NCBI RefSeq assembly: GCF_019393635.1
Contig: NC_057862.1
Location: 678,806,314-678,870,313, forward strand
DNA length: 64,000 nt
Direction: 5' to 3'
Origin: Dromiciops gliroides
Lineage: Eukaryota > Chordata > Mammalia > Microbiotheria > Microbiotheriidae
Part shown: one piece after another, positions 10,201 to 19,762 of the stretch
How the letters are laid out: each line of letters starts with the position of its first letter
How positions within the stretch are numbered: the first letter of the stretch is position 1
Made by a program: the position numbers and the translations under genes
Notes under the pieces: model-generated
The model's input: the letters and a program-made list of their open reading frames with translations, nothing else
Database searches by the model: none
Told to the model about the DNA's origin: nothing

Positions 10201-12499
10201 CTGGGAAGATAGTTTCCAATTTCCCCATGGTGGCTTTCAGGAAATCTCTGGCCTGAAGCCTTCTAAAAGGGAAACTGAGCCTAGCCCAGGGCTTTGCACA
10301 CAGTAGGTTGTTTAATCTGTATTTGTTGTACACTGCAGGTTGTTCTCTCTCATATGTGTGTGTGTGTGTGTGTGTTTAGATGCATGCACGAATAGTGTGT
10401 GTGTGTATTGATGGGTTTATTGAATGGAAAACAGATTTTTACCCTGGGGCCTCAATGCCCGGCAGGGACCAGGATCCTTGGAGGATTTCCCAACTCTAGC
10501 ATATCGCCCTGACAGAGAATTGGGAAGATCTCTAACTGGCTCCCTTTCCCTTTCTCCCCAAAGTTCATAGTGAAGATTACACTGAGCACTTTATCCCTTT
10601 CTCTCCTCTTTGTGACCATTGGCTGATATTAGGGGCAAGAAGTTGAGTGTGTGGCTTAGAATCACAGCTTTTCCTCTTTTTTTTTTTTTTTGGTGAGGCT
10701 ATTGGAGTTAAGTGACTTGCCCAGGGTCACACAGCTAGTAAGTGTCAAATGTCTGAGGCCAGATTTGAACTCAGGTACTCCTGACTCTAGAACCGGTGCT
10801 CTATCCACTGCGCCACCTAGCCACCCCACAGCTTTTCCTCTTAAAGGTTGAACTGTAAACCGTTGGGCCTGCTCTAACAAATCACCCATCTGGCCAGAGC
10901 GAAGGGGAGAAAGCAAGAAGAAAGGTCATGATTATCTTTAAAAAAAAAAAAATAGTATATTGGGGGGGGGGCAGCTAGGTAGCGCACAGTGGATAGAGCA
11001 CCAGCCCTGGATTCAGGAGGACCTGAGTTCAAATCCGGCCTCAGACACTTGACACTTACTAGCTGTGTGACCCTGGGCAAGTCACTTAACCCCAATTGGC
11101 TCACCAAATAAAACCCAAACAAAAACAAAAACAAAGAAAAGGAGCTAAGGAAGCTAAAAGGTGCAGGCCAGGAGGAAGAGCCAGTGTCCCTCCAGGTGTA
11201 GACAGCCAGCACAAAGACCTGGAGGGACAGGAGGTGAGGTGGTGTGCTTAAGAACCTCCTAGTGGACTGGCTGGCTAGTAGAGTGAGTAAATGAGTGAGT
11301 GGATGGGAGTAGAGTATGAAGGCTGGTGGGGGGCTTTAAATGAATTGTTATCTCCCCTCCCCCAACATAGATGTAAACCCTTTGGGGGCGGAGCCATTTC
11401 GTTTTTTGTCTTTGTATCTCCATTACCAGCATAGGAGAGTGCCCAGTATACAGTAGGGCCTTCATAAATGCTTGCTGCTTGCTTTGTGCGGGAGGCTTGA
11501 GGGTGGGGATGGATTTGCCTATAAACTCAGGACTGCTGGATTCTTCCCTTCCTAGGACTGGAGCGAGCTGAGCACTCAGCCCTGCAGGGACCCTTTACCT
11601 GGGGCCAGGTCGACTTCCTGAACAAGATAAATGGAAGCTCCAAGTCAAGCCGGAAGAGGAGCCGAACCGTGTTCAGCTCTGAGCAGCTGGAGGAACTGGA
11701 GAAGGCCTTCTTGAAGCAGCCATACCTAGTGGGCACGGAGAGGACTCAGCTAGCCAAGCAGCTGCATCTCTCAGAGACCCAGGTGGGAAGCCCCTGCCCT
11801 TGCCTCCCACCTTCCTATTCATGCAGTCCTGCTATGTGTGAATCCATCATTTCACCAGGCAGGAGGATACCCATCTGGTGAGGAGCTGAGCTGGTCTGAG
11901 AATGGCAGGACTGTCTCTTCGTCCAATGCCTTTCCAGCTCAGTGACACCCCCCCCCCCAGCATTTGTGTTGTGTTGGTATAATCTTGGGTGGGGGGAAAC
12001 CTTCTTACCACAGAAAAGAGGCTTCCAGAGAAGACTTGCAATGTAGGAGCTGGGGTGGAGGTGGGCTTCCAGGGAGGGGATGTTGAGCTAGATCGCCGTG
12101 AGCCTTGCATGCCAAGCTAAGCTGATCCCAAGATGCCTCCCAGAGCCAAGCCCAAGAGACTGTTTCTCTATGTGGTGTTTCTGATTATCCATGAAGGTAT
12201 GACCCACCCGCCAACCTGCTTTGTGACTTCAAAGTTTCTGCCTCTTCTCAGCAAAGGTGACCCCCCCTGGCATTTGCCCCAAGGGGAGATGGAGGCTCAG
12301 AGAGTAACCTCTGGTCTTACCCTCACCTACAACACAGGTGAAGGTGTGGTTCCAGAACCGCAGGATAAAGGGTCGAAAGCAAAGCCTGGAACAGAAGAAG
12401 AAAAAGGTGCCCGGCCCTGCCCAGGTGTCTCTTTCCCCACCCATGTCACCCCAGGAGCCCAGCAGCAGCAGCAGCGGAGAAGACAAAGATGGTATGTAA
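4278..12499 (+). CDS. NOTO: NOTO, notochord homeobox transcription factor (3 exons, 236 aa)
   Basis: Coding exons: 4278-4599, 11556-11782 and 12338-12499. All junctions are GT-AG, with phases 1 and 0. Residues 24-30 (FSIDSIL) form an eh1-type repressor motif that binds Groucho/TLE proteins. The homeodomain spans about 140-199, with canonical R5, F8, L16, F20, L40, W48, F49, Q50, N51 and R53. The last intron splits it between positions 44 and 45, a common place in homeobox genes. A basic stretch and a Pro/Ser-rich tail follow. Length compares with about 251 aa in human from memory. NOTO acts in the nucleus of node and notochord cells, in posterior notochord formation and nodal ciliogenesis. 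The start is the first in-frame ATG after a stop. Outside the homeodomain and eh1 motif the protein is very diverged, as is usual for this family. SMYD5 downstream supports the assignment by synteny. Confidence 0.92.
5067..5233 (-). repeat. WSINE1-like SINE
   Basis: Antisense copy with a T-rich tail on the left and the head at the right. It is flanked by a target duplication including 'tagatatt' (5059-5066 and 5242-5249). Confidence 0.85.
5252..5400 (-). repeat. MIR-like SINE
   Basis: Antisense MIR pattern: 'gaggaaactgaggca', then 'acttgcccaggg', then 'agtgtctgaggctgggtttgaac'. Confidence 0.65.
5420..5577 (-). repeat. WSINE1-like SINE
   Basis: Antisense copy with a T/TG-rich tail, a 'tgacttgcccagggtcac' core and the head at 'cacctagctgcccc'. 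Confidence 0.85.
6031..6430 (+). repeat. Mar1-type SINE, split by a younger SINE
   Basis: The long marsupial SINE form has a tRNA-like head, 'tgcctcagtttcctcatctg', and the characteristic tail 'ggaggaaatggcaaaccact' through 'gactgaacaaca'. A WSINE1-like copy is inserted within the tail at 6228-6367. Confidence 0.8.
6228..6367 (+). repeat. WSINE1-like SINE nested in Mar1
   Basis: Complete head to A-tail. It is flanked by an 11 bp target duplication AAGAAAACCCT at 6217-6227 and 6368-6378. Confidence 0.9.
6462..6615 (-). repeat. WSINE1-like SINE
   Basis: Antisense copy with a long T-tail. The duplicated target 'ttttgcttg' lies on both sides. Confidence 0.85.
6727..6925 (+). repeat. Mar1/MIR-like SINE
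   Basis: Head 'ggcagctagctaggtgctagagtggata', core 'gtgaccctgggcaagtcact', tail 'gtgaggattaaatgagata'. Diverged. Confidence 0.65.
7752..8025 (-). repeat. WSINE1-like SINE plus a partial second copy
   Basis: A full antisense copy at about 7752-7896 is followed, after about 30 bp, by the head half of another antisense copy at about 7926-8025 that lacks its tail part. Confidence 0.8.
8158..8335. repeat. (TCTCTG)n-type pyrimidine-rich microsatellite
   Basis: Imperfect TCTC/TCTG/TGTC repeats over about 180 bp. Several long open frames here, in both directions, are low-complexity products of the repeat. Confidence 0.9.
8608..8757 (+). repeat. WSINE1-like SINE
   Basis: Sense copy flanked by the duplicated target 'ataatcaatgctta'. 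Confidence 0.85.
8836..8984 (+). repeat. WSINE1-like SINE
   Basis: Sense copy flanked by the duplicated target 'aaatacttggtg'. Confidence 0.88.
9133..9270 (+). repeat. WSINE1-like SINE
   Basis: Sense copy flanked by the duplicated target 'gaaattgtgtag'. Confidence 0.88.
9355..9480 (-). repeat. Fragment of a marsupial interspersed repeat
   Basis: The 'ttcaacattcattttcataag' and 'ttccaaatttttctccctcc' text is typical of an abundant marsupial repeat tail. I cannot name the family. Confidence 0.45.
10675..10827 (-). repeat. WSINE1-like SINE
   Basis: Antisense copy flanked by the duplicated target 'cacagcttttcctctt'. Confidence 0.88.
10965..11130 (+). repeat. WSINE1-like SINE
   Basis: Sense copy with a G-run before the head and an A-rich tail. 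Confidence 0.85.
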
Positions 12500-12539
12500 C
12501 ACCCCCCACCTTGGTCCCCATTGACTTAGTTCTGTTCCG

Positions 12540-12607
12540 GTGGGAAGTGGACCCGGGTGGGAAGTGGACCCGGGTGGGAAGTGGACCTGGGTGGGAAGTG
12601 GACCCGG
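12540..12607 (+). repeat. 17-bp minisatellite, four units, in the NOTO 3' UTR
   Basis: Four head-to-tail copies of GTGGGAAGTGGACCCGG. Three are identical and one has a single C-to-T change. The array begins 41 bp after the NOTO stop. Confidence 0.95.
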
Positions 12608-13407
12608 GTCGTTTAGCTGGGTCTTCCTTCCCCTTCTTCCCCTCCTCTGCCTTGCTTTGGGCTGACACTCAGGAGCCAGCAGGCTCCTTCCAGTCTCCTC
12701 GATGGCTCTGTCCCTTTCCCCTGACTTTAAACTTCCTTCCTGTGAAATAGAAAGCTCCCCTACCTTAATCTGGTCTTCCCTCCTTGATGCCTGGGAGAGC
12801 AAAGAGCAGGAAGTGGGAAATGACAATCAGACAAGCGTCACGCCTAATTCCTTACCCCTTCTTGTGCCTTGTGTCTATCCCCAGTCCCTTGTCTGCCTGA
12901 CCCAAGGGGGCAGAGGCCTTCTGTCTTCCCCAAAGTGAGGTCAAGAGTCCTTGGTCTCTTTGGCCATCAGATTATTGTTTGAGAAAGCTTGATACCACAA
13001 CTCTGGACAAATCACTTCACTTGCTCAGGCCTCAGTTTCCTCAGATGTAAAACAGGACGTTGAGACAAGATGCCCTCTGCAGGGACCCATATTTGTGAGC
13101 TCAGATCGCGGATCCCAGCCTGGGAAAGACCACAAAGACCATGGCCTAATTTTTCTCTTTTGCAGATGATAAAACTGAGGCATGGTCACAGGAGGCATGG
13201 GGGGGGGGCCCGCGGCGCGAGGCAGAGCTAGAGCATCTATTGTGGTCACTGCTGGCCACCACGCTCTCCTCTACTCCATCCATGTTTGCCAAAGGATTTG
13301 TGAGAAAGGCATAAAAACTGTCTGAAATTGGGTCCGCATTTATGCTCTGGTTTCTTAGCAGGGTCCTCCCTCCTGCCCATGAATCCTTTTATTTATTCTC
13401 TGAATGT

Positions 13408-13558
13408 GGGGCAGCTAGGTGGCGCAGTGGATAGAGCACTGGCCCTGGAGTCAGGAGGACCTGAGTTCAAATCCGGCCTCAGAAACTTAATACTTACTAG
13501 CTGTGTGACCCTGGGCAAGTCACTTAACCCCAATTGCCTCACAAAAAAACAAAACAAA
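13408..13558 (+). repeat. WSINE1-like SINE
   Basis: Sense copy flanked by the duplicated target 'tattctctgaatg'. Confidence 0.88.
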
Positions 13559-14315
13559 ACTATTCTCTGAATGCCAGAGTTGAAGTGGGAGGTGGAAGAC
13601 ACTGGGGAAAGGGCAATCTGGCTTAAGTGACTTGCCAGGGTCACACAGCTAGTAAATGTTTGAGTCTGGATCTGAACTTGGGTCCTTCTGACTCTAAGTG
13701 CACTTTACAAAGCTGTAAAGTCCCTTACAAAAGGGAAGAGATGCCCCCTGAGGGGCTCTGTATCTGTGCTCCCACTACTTGCCCTTATCAAAGAGTGAGG
13801 GATTCTTGTCCTGTCAAAGCAGTGGGTTAAGAACCACATATGGAGGCTGGGTCTACATCCTGCCTCTCTAAGGAAGGGTTAATTCTTGCTGAGGCCCTGG
13901 AAAATGCAGGTGGAGAAAGGAAGGGGGCCTGCAGGTGTGTCTATTGGTCCCCTGGGCTGGGCAAGGGGGCCTCTTGACTGGGCCTCCCCAGCTGAAGGCT
14001 GGCTCCCAGGAGCTCAGAGGGAGGGAGTGGGGGAGGCGAGGAAGCACTTAACCCATTCTTACCTGGGTTATTTTTCTCTACTCTCCTCCAAATTTCATCT
14101 TTCCCCTTCCCTAGAAGCTTGGGGAGCATGGATTTCTTGGGAAACCACAGTTTAGAGAAGGGTAGGGGCTAACCTAAGAGCCAAGTCAACCTCCGGGATG
14201 GAAGGTTAGACGGGGAGAGGCCATTCACTTGTTCTCATTTCACCACCTGGCTTTGGAAGGGCTGTGGGCTCATTCATACAGGTGCTGGGTCTATGTATTT
14301 GAATTAGGACTTTAT

Positions 14316-14321
14316 AATAAA
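14316..14321 (+). terminator. NOTO: Candidate NOTO poly(A) signal
   Basis: AATAAA about 1.8 kb after the stop, the first canonical hexamer I noticed downstream. The true 3' end is uncertain and nearer variant signals may be used. Confidence 0.3.
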
Positions 14322-15761
14322 TGATGCTGTGTTCTTAGGTTGCCCAAAGGAGTCTGCATCTTCCAGAATGCCCAGCCATTATCCTTGTCCTGTCCTCCAA
14401 TCAGCAGGGCCATGGGCTTGTGGATCCCACTCAGCCCCCAGCCTCCCTGGCAGTCTCCGAGGGGAAGGAGGTGGCTCCACAGCATTTGTCCCCTCAGAGG
14501 GGCTGCCAGGAGGCACGTCAGGATCTTCGGATCTCCAAGGGAAGCCAGCTGGGCTGGCCACACTTCTCTCAGCCAACCATCCTTCAGTAGTTCAATTCTA
14601 CAAACGTTAAATTCTTATGATTTATGTCCAACCAAGTGGCATTGGAGACAAGAAGACCTCAGTTCAAGTCTCGACTCAAACACTTAGTAGTTGTGTGACT
14701 CTGGGCCAGTCACTGGACTAGTCCCTCAGTGTCCCCAGGAAGCTCCCAAAGAATAAGGTAAATATCTTCATCAGTGAAAAGAGTTTTCACACAGGGAGAC
14801 CCCCACATTGATGAAAGCACTGGTTGGAATAGCAACAAAAAGCTGCAAGACACTGAATACCCAACCAACGGGCCCTGAATTCGAGAAGCCTTCTACTGGG
14901 GTGGGAGGCAGTTATGGGGGGAGTGGGAGGGGCTGGTGATAAAATGTCTTCAGTGGGTCAGTGATCAGGGCGTTCCTTTCAACATCTCTGTCCATATTCT
15001 CATCCCCCCACCTCAGTTGTACTGCAGCCTCTCTAGACAGAAGGTCTATAGATCCGGCCCTAGTCCCTCTCCTGAGTTCTAGCTTTTCACCACCTGGGAG
15101 ACCTCTTCAATTGGACATCCTGGAAGCATCTCACATACTGGACACATCCCAAAGTCTGCAGACATCTCTCTCCCCCCAAACCCTGCCCTCTTACCAACAT
15201 CCCCATTTCTTTGTTGGGCATAACCATTCCCTCAGTCACCCAGGCTTGCAACTTGGGGGTCCTCCTTGACTTCTGGACACCTGCACTCACCCCACATATC
15301 CCATCTCTTGCCAGGTCTTGTCCTGTCCACCTTCATACCCTCTCCTGGATGTCCCCTTCTCTCCCCTCAAACTACACCCTGCCCCCACCCTTTGCAGGTG
15401 TTCGTCTCCTTTTCCTTTCCTCTCTGCTGTTCCAAGAACCTTCTAATTGTTCTGCATGGGGGTTCCTGAGTTGTAGTACTTGAGAACCCTTAGCACCTTA
15501 GGGTTACCCCTTAGAACCCAGAGGAGAGGAGTAGTGAATTATCCTCTGGGGCCCAAGCCTGGATATTAGGGAAGTCGATCCAGAGGGGTTGATACATTTA
15601 TAGTAAGCTACAATATAATTTCTGTCCTGGATTTTGAACTTTGTAAAGAACTTTGTAAAATTGTGAAATGTAGAGGAGTTTTATAGGAAAGAGTAAAATA
15701 AAATAAGATTAAAGTATTTTTTTAAAAGACCCTACCCAAGCCAGATTTTATCCACTTTTGG

Positions 15762-15917
15762 GTTTTTTTGTTTTGTTTTTTTGCAGGGCAATGGGGGTTA
15801 TGTGACTTACCCAGGGTCACACAGCTAGTAAGCGCCAAGTGTCTGAGGTCAGATTTGAACTCGGGTACTCCTGAATCCAGGGCCGGTGCTTTATCCACTG
15901 CACCACCTATCCGCCCC
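15762..15917 (-). repeat. WSINE1-like SINE
   Basis: Antisense copy flanked by the duplicated target 'attttatccactttt'. Confidence 0.88.
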
Positions 15918-16139
15918 AATTTTATCCACTTTTACAAAGGGTATTTGCTAAGCAGATAAAGTAGACTTTTTACAGAAATATCCCCCTAAACCAGGAACAC
16001 ATTCTCTTTTTACATACACGCAAGGTCCCACAGAAGAGTTGGCTCACACTTATAGAACGAACACATATGGCCAAAGGGTAAAGTCACAATTCCAAGAAGT
16101 CAGCCTTGGTTAATGCAAATGGTTAATTGGGGCAAAAAA

Positions 16140-16315
16140 CTAGAAGAGTTACTGGTTGGGTCACTGTTATCAAGTCACTTAACCTCTTGCCTCAGTTATC
16201 TTCTCCCTAAAATGGGGCCAGCACTTACCTCAATGGGTTGTGAGGATCAAATATTGGTAAAACTCTTTGCAAACTTTAAAGTGCTTATACAAATACTAGC
16301 TGTTATTATCATTCT
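16140..16315 (+). repeat. MIR-like SINE
   Basis: The 'caagtcacttaacctcttgc' core is followed by 'gttgtgaggatcaaata' and 'actctttgcaaactttaaag', the MIR 3' part. Confidence 0.65.
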
Positions 16316-16969
16316 CAATTTTTTGATCCAGGAGTCTCTTCCAGTCATGCAAATAAACATCTAATTTCAGTCCACAAGCCTTTATTAGGCTCTGTGTGCT
16401 GGGGGTCAACATGCAGGATGGGTATACAGAGGGGGAAATGGGGAAAAGTGCCTCCTGTCTTTGAAGGAAACCAGAGGCAAGGCTGGGGCACGGAGGGAGA
16501 ACCTTGCTAAGAAAAATGGAAAAACCCTTCCAGTGACAGTATCTACTGATTTCCTTCATTTTTTTGGTTCATTCAGGAGATAGCAATACAAGGAATTGGT
16601 CTCCAGCTTGAGGCTGACAAGGAAGGGGGGGAGGGGGGGTGGCAGGTGACCTTGGGGAGAGCCTCTGACATTGCCTTGTAGGGGAAGAGCAGGGCACAAG
16701 TGAGATGGGGCAGAGGAGCTTCCAAGGCAGGTGGGTGCACCTGTGGAGGGGGCGTGGCCAATCACTCCAGGTCTCAGGAGATGTACAGAGGGGCTGCCTA
16801 GGGCCCTCCTACAGTAGATTGGGTAATAGTGGGTAGGGGACTGACGGAAGGGCCCAGAAAGAAGACCCCTTGGCTGTTAGCTTTGAAGGCAGAGATCCCC
16901 ATCTCTCAGGGAGGGTCCTAGTTGAGGAATGGAGGAGGCCAGGACAACAGAGAGAGGAGGGGGAGTCAT

Positions 16970-17028
16970 ACCGGTGCTGCACACCTGTAACACTGCGGGA
17001 GATGCTGAGGCTGGAGGATCTCTAGAGA
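16970..17028 (+). pseudogene. 7SL RNA (SRP Alu-domain) 5' fragment
   Basis: The segment reads CCGGTGCTGCACACCTGTAA ... GATGCTGAGGCTGGAGGATC, followed by ctctagag. It aligns in order with the first ~65 nt of 7SL RNA as I remember it (GCCGGGCGCGG..., then ...GGCTGAGGCTGGAGGATCGC). It stops there, so it is a truncated relic rather than a working gene. Confidence 0.6.
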
Positions 17029-17039
17029 TCCCCGCCCCC

Positions 17040-17466
17040 TCCGCTTAATAACCAGGAGGGGGCGTGGCATGGAGAGAAGAGAGGCGGGGCCAGAGAGGGA
17101 GACGGTCTTAGGGGGCGGGGCCAGAGATGGAGAAGACCTTGGGGGGCGGGGCCAGAGAACAAGAAAGCAGAAGAGGGTGGGGCTACGGAGACGACTGGGA
17201 GGGGAGCTGGCGAGGGGGCGGGGCGGAGCCCTAGAGCGGGCAGGAGAGGGTGGGCAAGGTCAGAGAGAGAGTGAGGGAATGAGAGCTGGGTGGGCGGGAA
17301 GATGAGAGGAGGGCGGAGCCAGAAGAGGAATTGCAGGAAGAGGGCGGGGTCAGGCCCCGGTGGCCTCGAGGAGTCGGCCGAGTCGGGAGCAGAGCAGCGC
17401 GTGCGCAGGGAGGGCGGGCCGGTGTGGGGTCAAGTGTCAGAGGGCGGTGCCAGCGGCCCCCCCAAG
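17040..17466 (+). promoter_or_regulatory. SMYD5: SMYD5 GC-box promoter
   Basis: About ten GC-box-like elements (GGGGCGGGGC or close variants) lie at roughly 30 bp intervals, for example near 17082, 17113, 17142, 17214, 17288, 17341 and 17410, mostly followed by 'cagaga'. No TATA box. It runs into a CpG-rich first exon. The sequence CAAGATGGCGGC at 17462-17473 is a YY1-type element over the start codon. This is a housekeeping-type promoter (inference). Confidence 0.75.
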
Positions 17467-19719
17467 ATGGCGGCCTCCATGTGCGACATGTTCTCCTTCT
17501 GCGTGGGCGCGGCGGGCCAGGCCCGGGGGCCGGTGGAGGTCCGCTTCGTGAGCAGTGCCAAGGTGAGGCGGGCCCGGGGCCCAGCCGCCGCCGCCCCCTC
17601 TGGGGACCCCCGTCCCGGCCCCCCAGGAGCCTCCCCGTCCCGGCCCTTCCCCCACCGCCCCCTGCTGCGGGGCTGCGATTCTTCAGGCTCGGCTGTGGCC
17701 GCGTCTCTCCGGCTCCAGCGGCTCCCCGGGGCCCCCGCCAGCCTCTTCCGCCGCCCCGTCCGGCTCCGGACCGTCCGCCGCTCGCTGCCGACCGGCCTTT
17801 CCGGCCGCTGTCACGCGTGCCTTTGCCTTGGCCGGCCCCAGGCCGGGAAGACGGTGGTGGAGGGGCCGCCTCCCTGGGGGCCCCGTCCCGCCCCCCACCC
17901 CCACCCCGGCCCCCGCCCACATCTCCCCGGAGCCCTTTGTCTGGCTCTCGAGTAGAGGGGACCCCCCATTCGGTGCCTGGGCCTTGCATAGGTGGTCGTG
18001 GGGTTAAATGAAAGCCCCCCCCCCCCCCGCCCTGAGGCGGACAGATGACCCCTCCCCAAGAAGCCCCGAGTATGTGTGGGGGGGATGAGAACGGGACCCA
18101 TTCACTCCAGTGTATGACCCCCCCCTGCGACCCTGCCCCCTCTGATTGTATAATCCTCGGCCAGCCCCCCCCCCCCCGCTGTGCAAGCCTGCCCCCCTCG
18201 TCCCTCCACCACCCCCCCCATCGCTGCTGGAGGCCTTCCCAGCCCCGCCCCCTCCCGGAGCAGGGCTAGCGTGGGGGGGGGCCCACGGCGGGGGGGGGGG
18301 GGGGGCGGGGGGGGGTCAGTCCACACCCTGTAGCTTGGCTGGAGATGCCGCCTCTCCTTGTTTGCCTGGGGGCCCCCCTGGGCCTGGGTCCCCCTGTCTT
18401 CTCCCTCTGGTGACCTCGTCAGACCCACCTGTCCCGGCCCAGCCTCTGCTGACCTCCAGGGCCTTTGGGACAGCTAGAGTCCGGCAGAGTCTGAAACTCC
18501 CCATCCAAAGCAGAGCCCAACTCTAACCCCCCCATCCCGGAGGCCGGCCAAGGTCTTCCTCCTAGGCCCTCAGGCCCCATGTCTAAGCCTCCCGCCCTCG
18601 CCTTTGGGGTCGCCTGCCCCCAGGCTCTCGCTGTCCCAGCCCAGCTTCCATCCCCGGGGTCTGATGGGCCTTTGTTGCTCACTCACGCCTGACCCTTTGT
18701 GACCCCGTTTGGAGAGGTGTGCCATGGCCTTCTCCGGCTCATTTGACAGATGAGGACACTGAGGTAGACAGGGTGAAGGCACTGCCCAGGGTCCTGGGGC
18801 TTCTGTTTGACCGCAGGAGGACGGAGCTTCCTGACTCCGGACCTGGGGCTCAATGCGCTGGACCCCCTCACTGCCCCGGGGTGTATGGCTATTGGGGGAG
18901 GTGCGGTGTGAGGGCTGCTGCTGTCCACCTTTGGTGTCGGTGGCTGCCCCGAAGGTGGGCCTCAAGGCCTTGGGGGTGTCGTGACGGCTGAGAGGCAGGA
19001 GCCGAGGAGCACCTAGCGCTTGGTCAGACATCCTCTGCATCCTGGGACTTTTGTCCTGCCCCTGGACTGGATGGCCCTGGAAACCGAGGACTCTCATCCC
19101 CTGGGGCCGGCACTGGTTGTCTTTGCAGGACCAACAGGGAGGCCCTATCTCGATTGGGCCACTAGGTGGCGCCACAGTGGATAGAGCACCAGACCCTGAG
19201 TCAGGGCCCCACTTCACATCCAGCCTCAGGCACTTCTAGCCTGGTGACCCTGGGCAAGTCACTGCACCCTGTCTGCCTCTTCTGTCAAATGGGGTGGGGA
19301 AGGGAATGGCAAACCGCCCCAGAGTCTCTGGCAAGAAAACCCCAAATGGGGTCATAGAGGGTCCGTATTCTCCCCCACCCCCACCCCGCTGAGGTTAGAT
19401 TGTCAGCTCTCTGAGGGAGGGGCTGCTCCCCAAAGCATGGCACAGCGCCTGGAACATAGAAAAGCACTTACTGCATACGGGCTTGTTGGGTACTTTCTGT
19501 GTGTCGGGCACTGAGCTAAGGCCCTGGGGTCACCAAGCCGTCTTTTCTCTTGTCTGTGCAGGGGAAGGGGCTCTTTGCTACAAGGCCAGTCCAAAAAGGG
19601 GAGACCATCTTTGTGGAGAGGCCGCTGGTGGCCTCGCAGTTCCTTTGGAATGCACTTTATCACTATCGGGGTAAGCCATCCTCTCCTGCCCATGTGTGTG
19701 AGATCCCTTGTGCCTCTTG

Positions 19720-19762
<43 letters not shown>

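Larger units (their letters stand above)
4600..11555 (+). other. NOTO: NOTO intron 1
   Basis: A 7 kb intron packed with about ten SINEs between 5.0 and 9.3 kb and two more at 10.7-11.1 kb. The stretch about 9730-10350 is almost free of recognisable repeats and could hold regulatory sequence. No extra homeobox-gene exon was recognised. Confidence 0.8.
14330..16960. other. NOTO-SMYD5 intergenic region
   Basis: No exon recognised. It contains a WSINE1-like SINE at about 15762-15917 and MIR-like pieces at about 14630-14720 and 16140-16310. The rest is unique sequence with pyrimidine-rich stretches. Confidence 0.65.

Noticed and set aside
17231-18101. Long open frames on both strands over the SMYD5 CpG island
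   Set aside because: Composition effect: Pro/Gly/Arg/Ala-rich products in overlapping frames. Only 17467-17562 is supported as coding.
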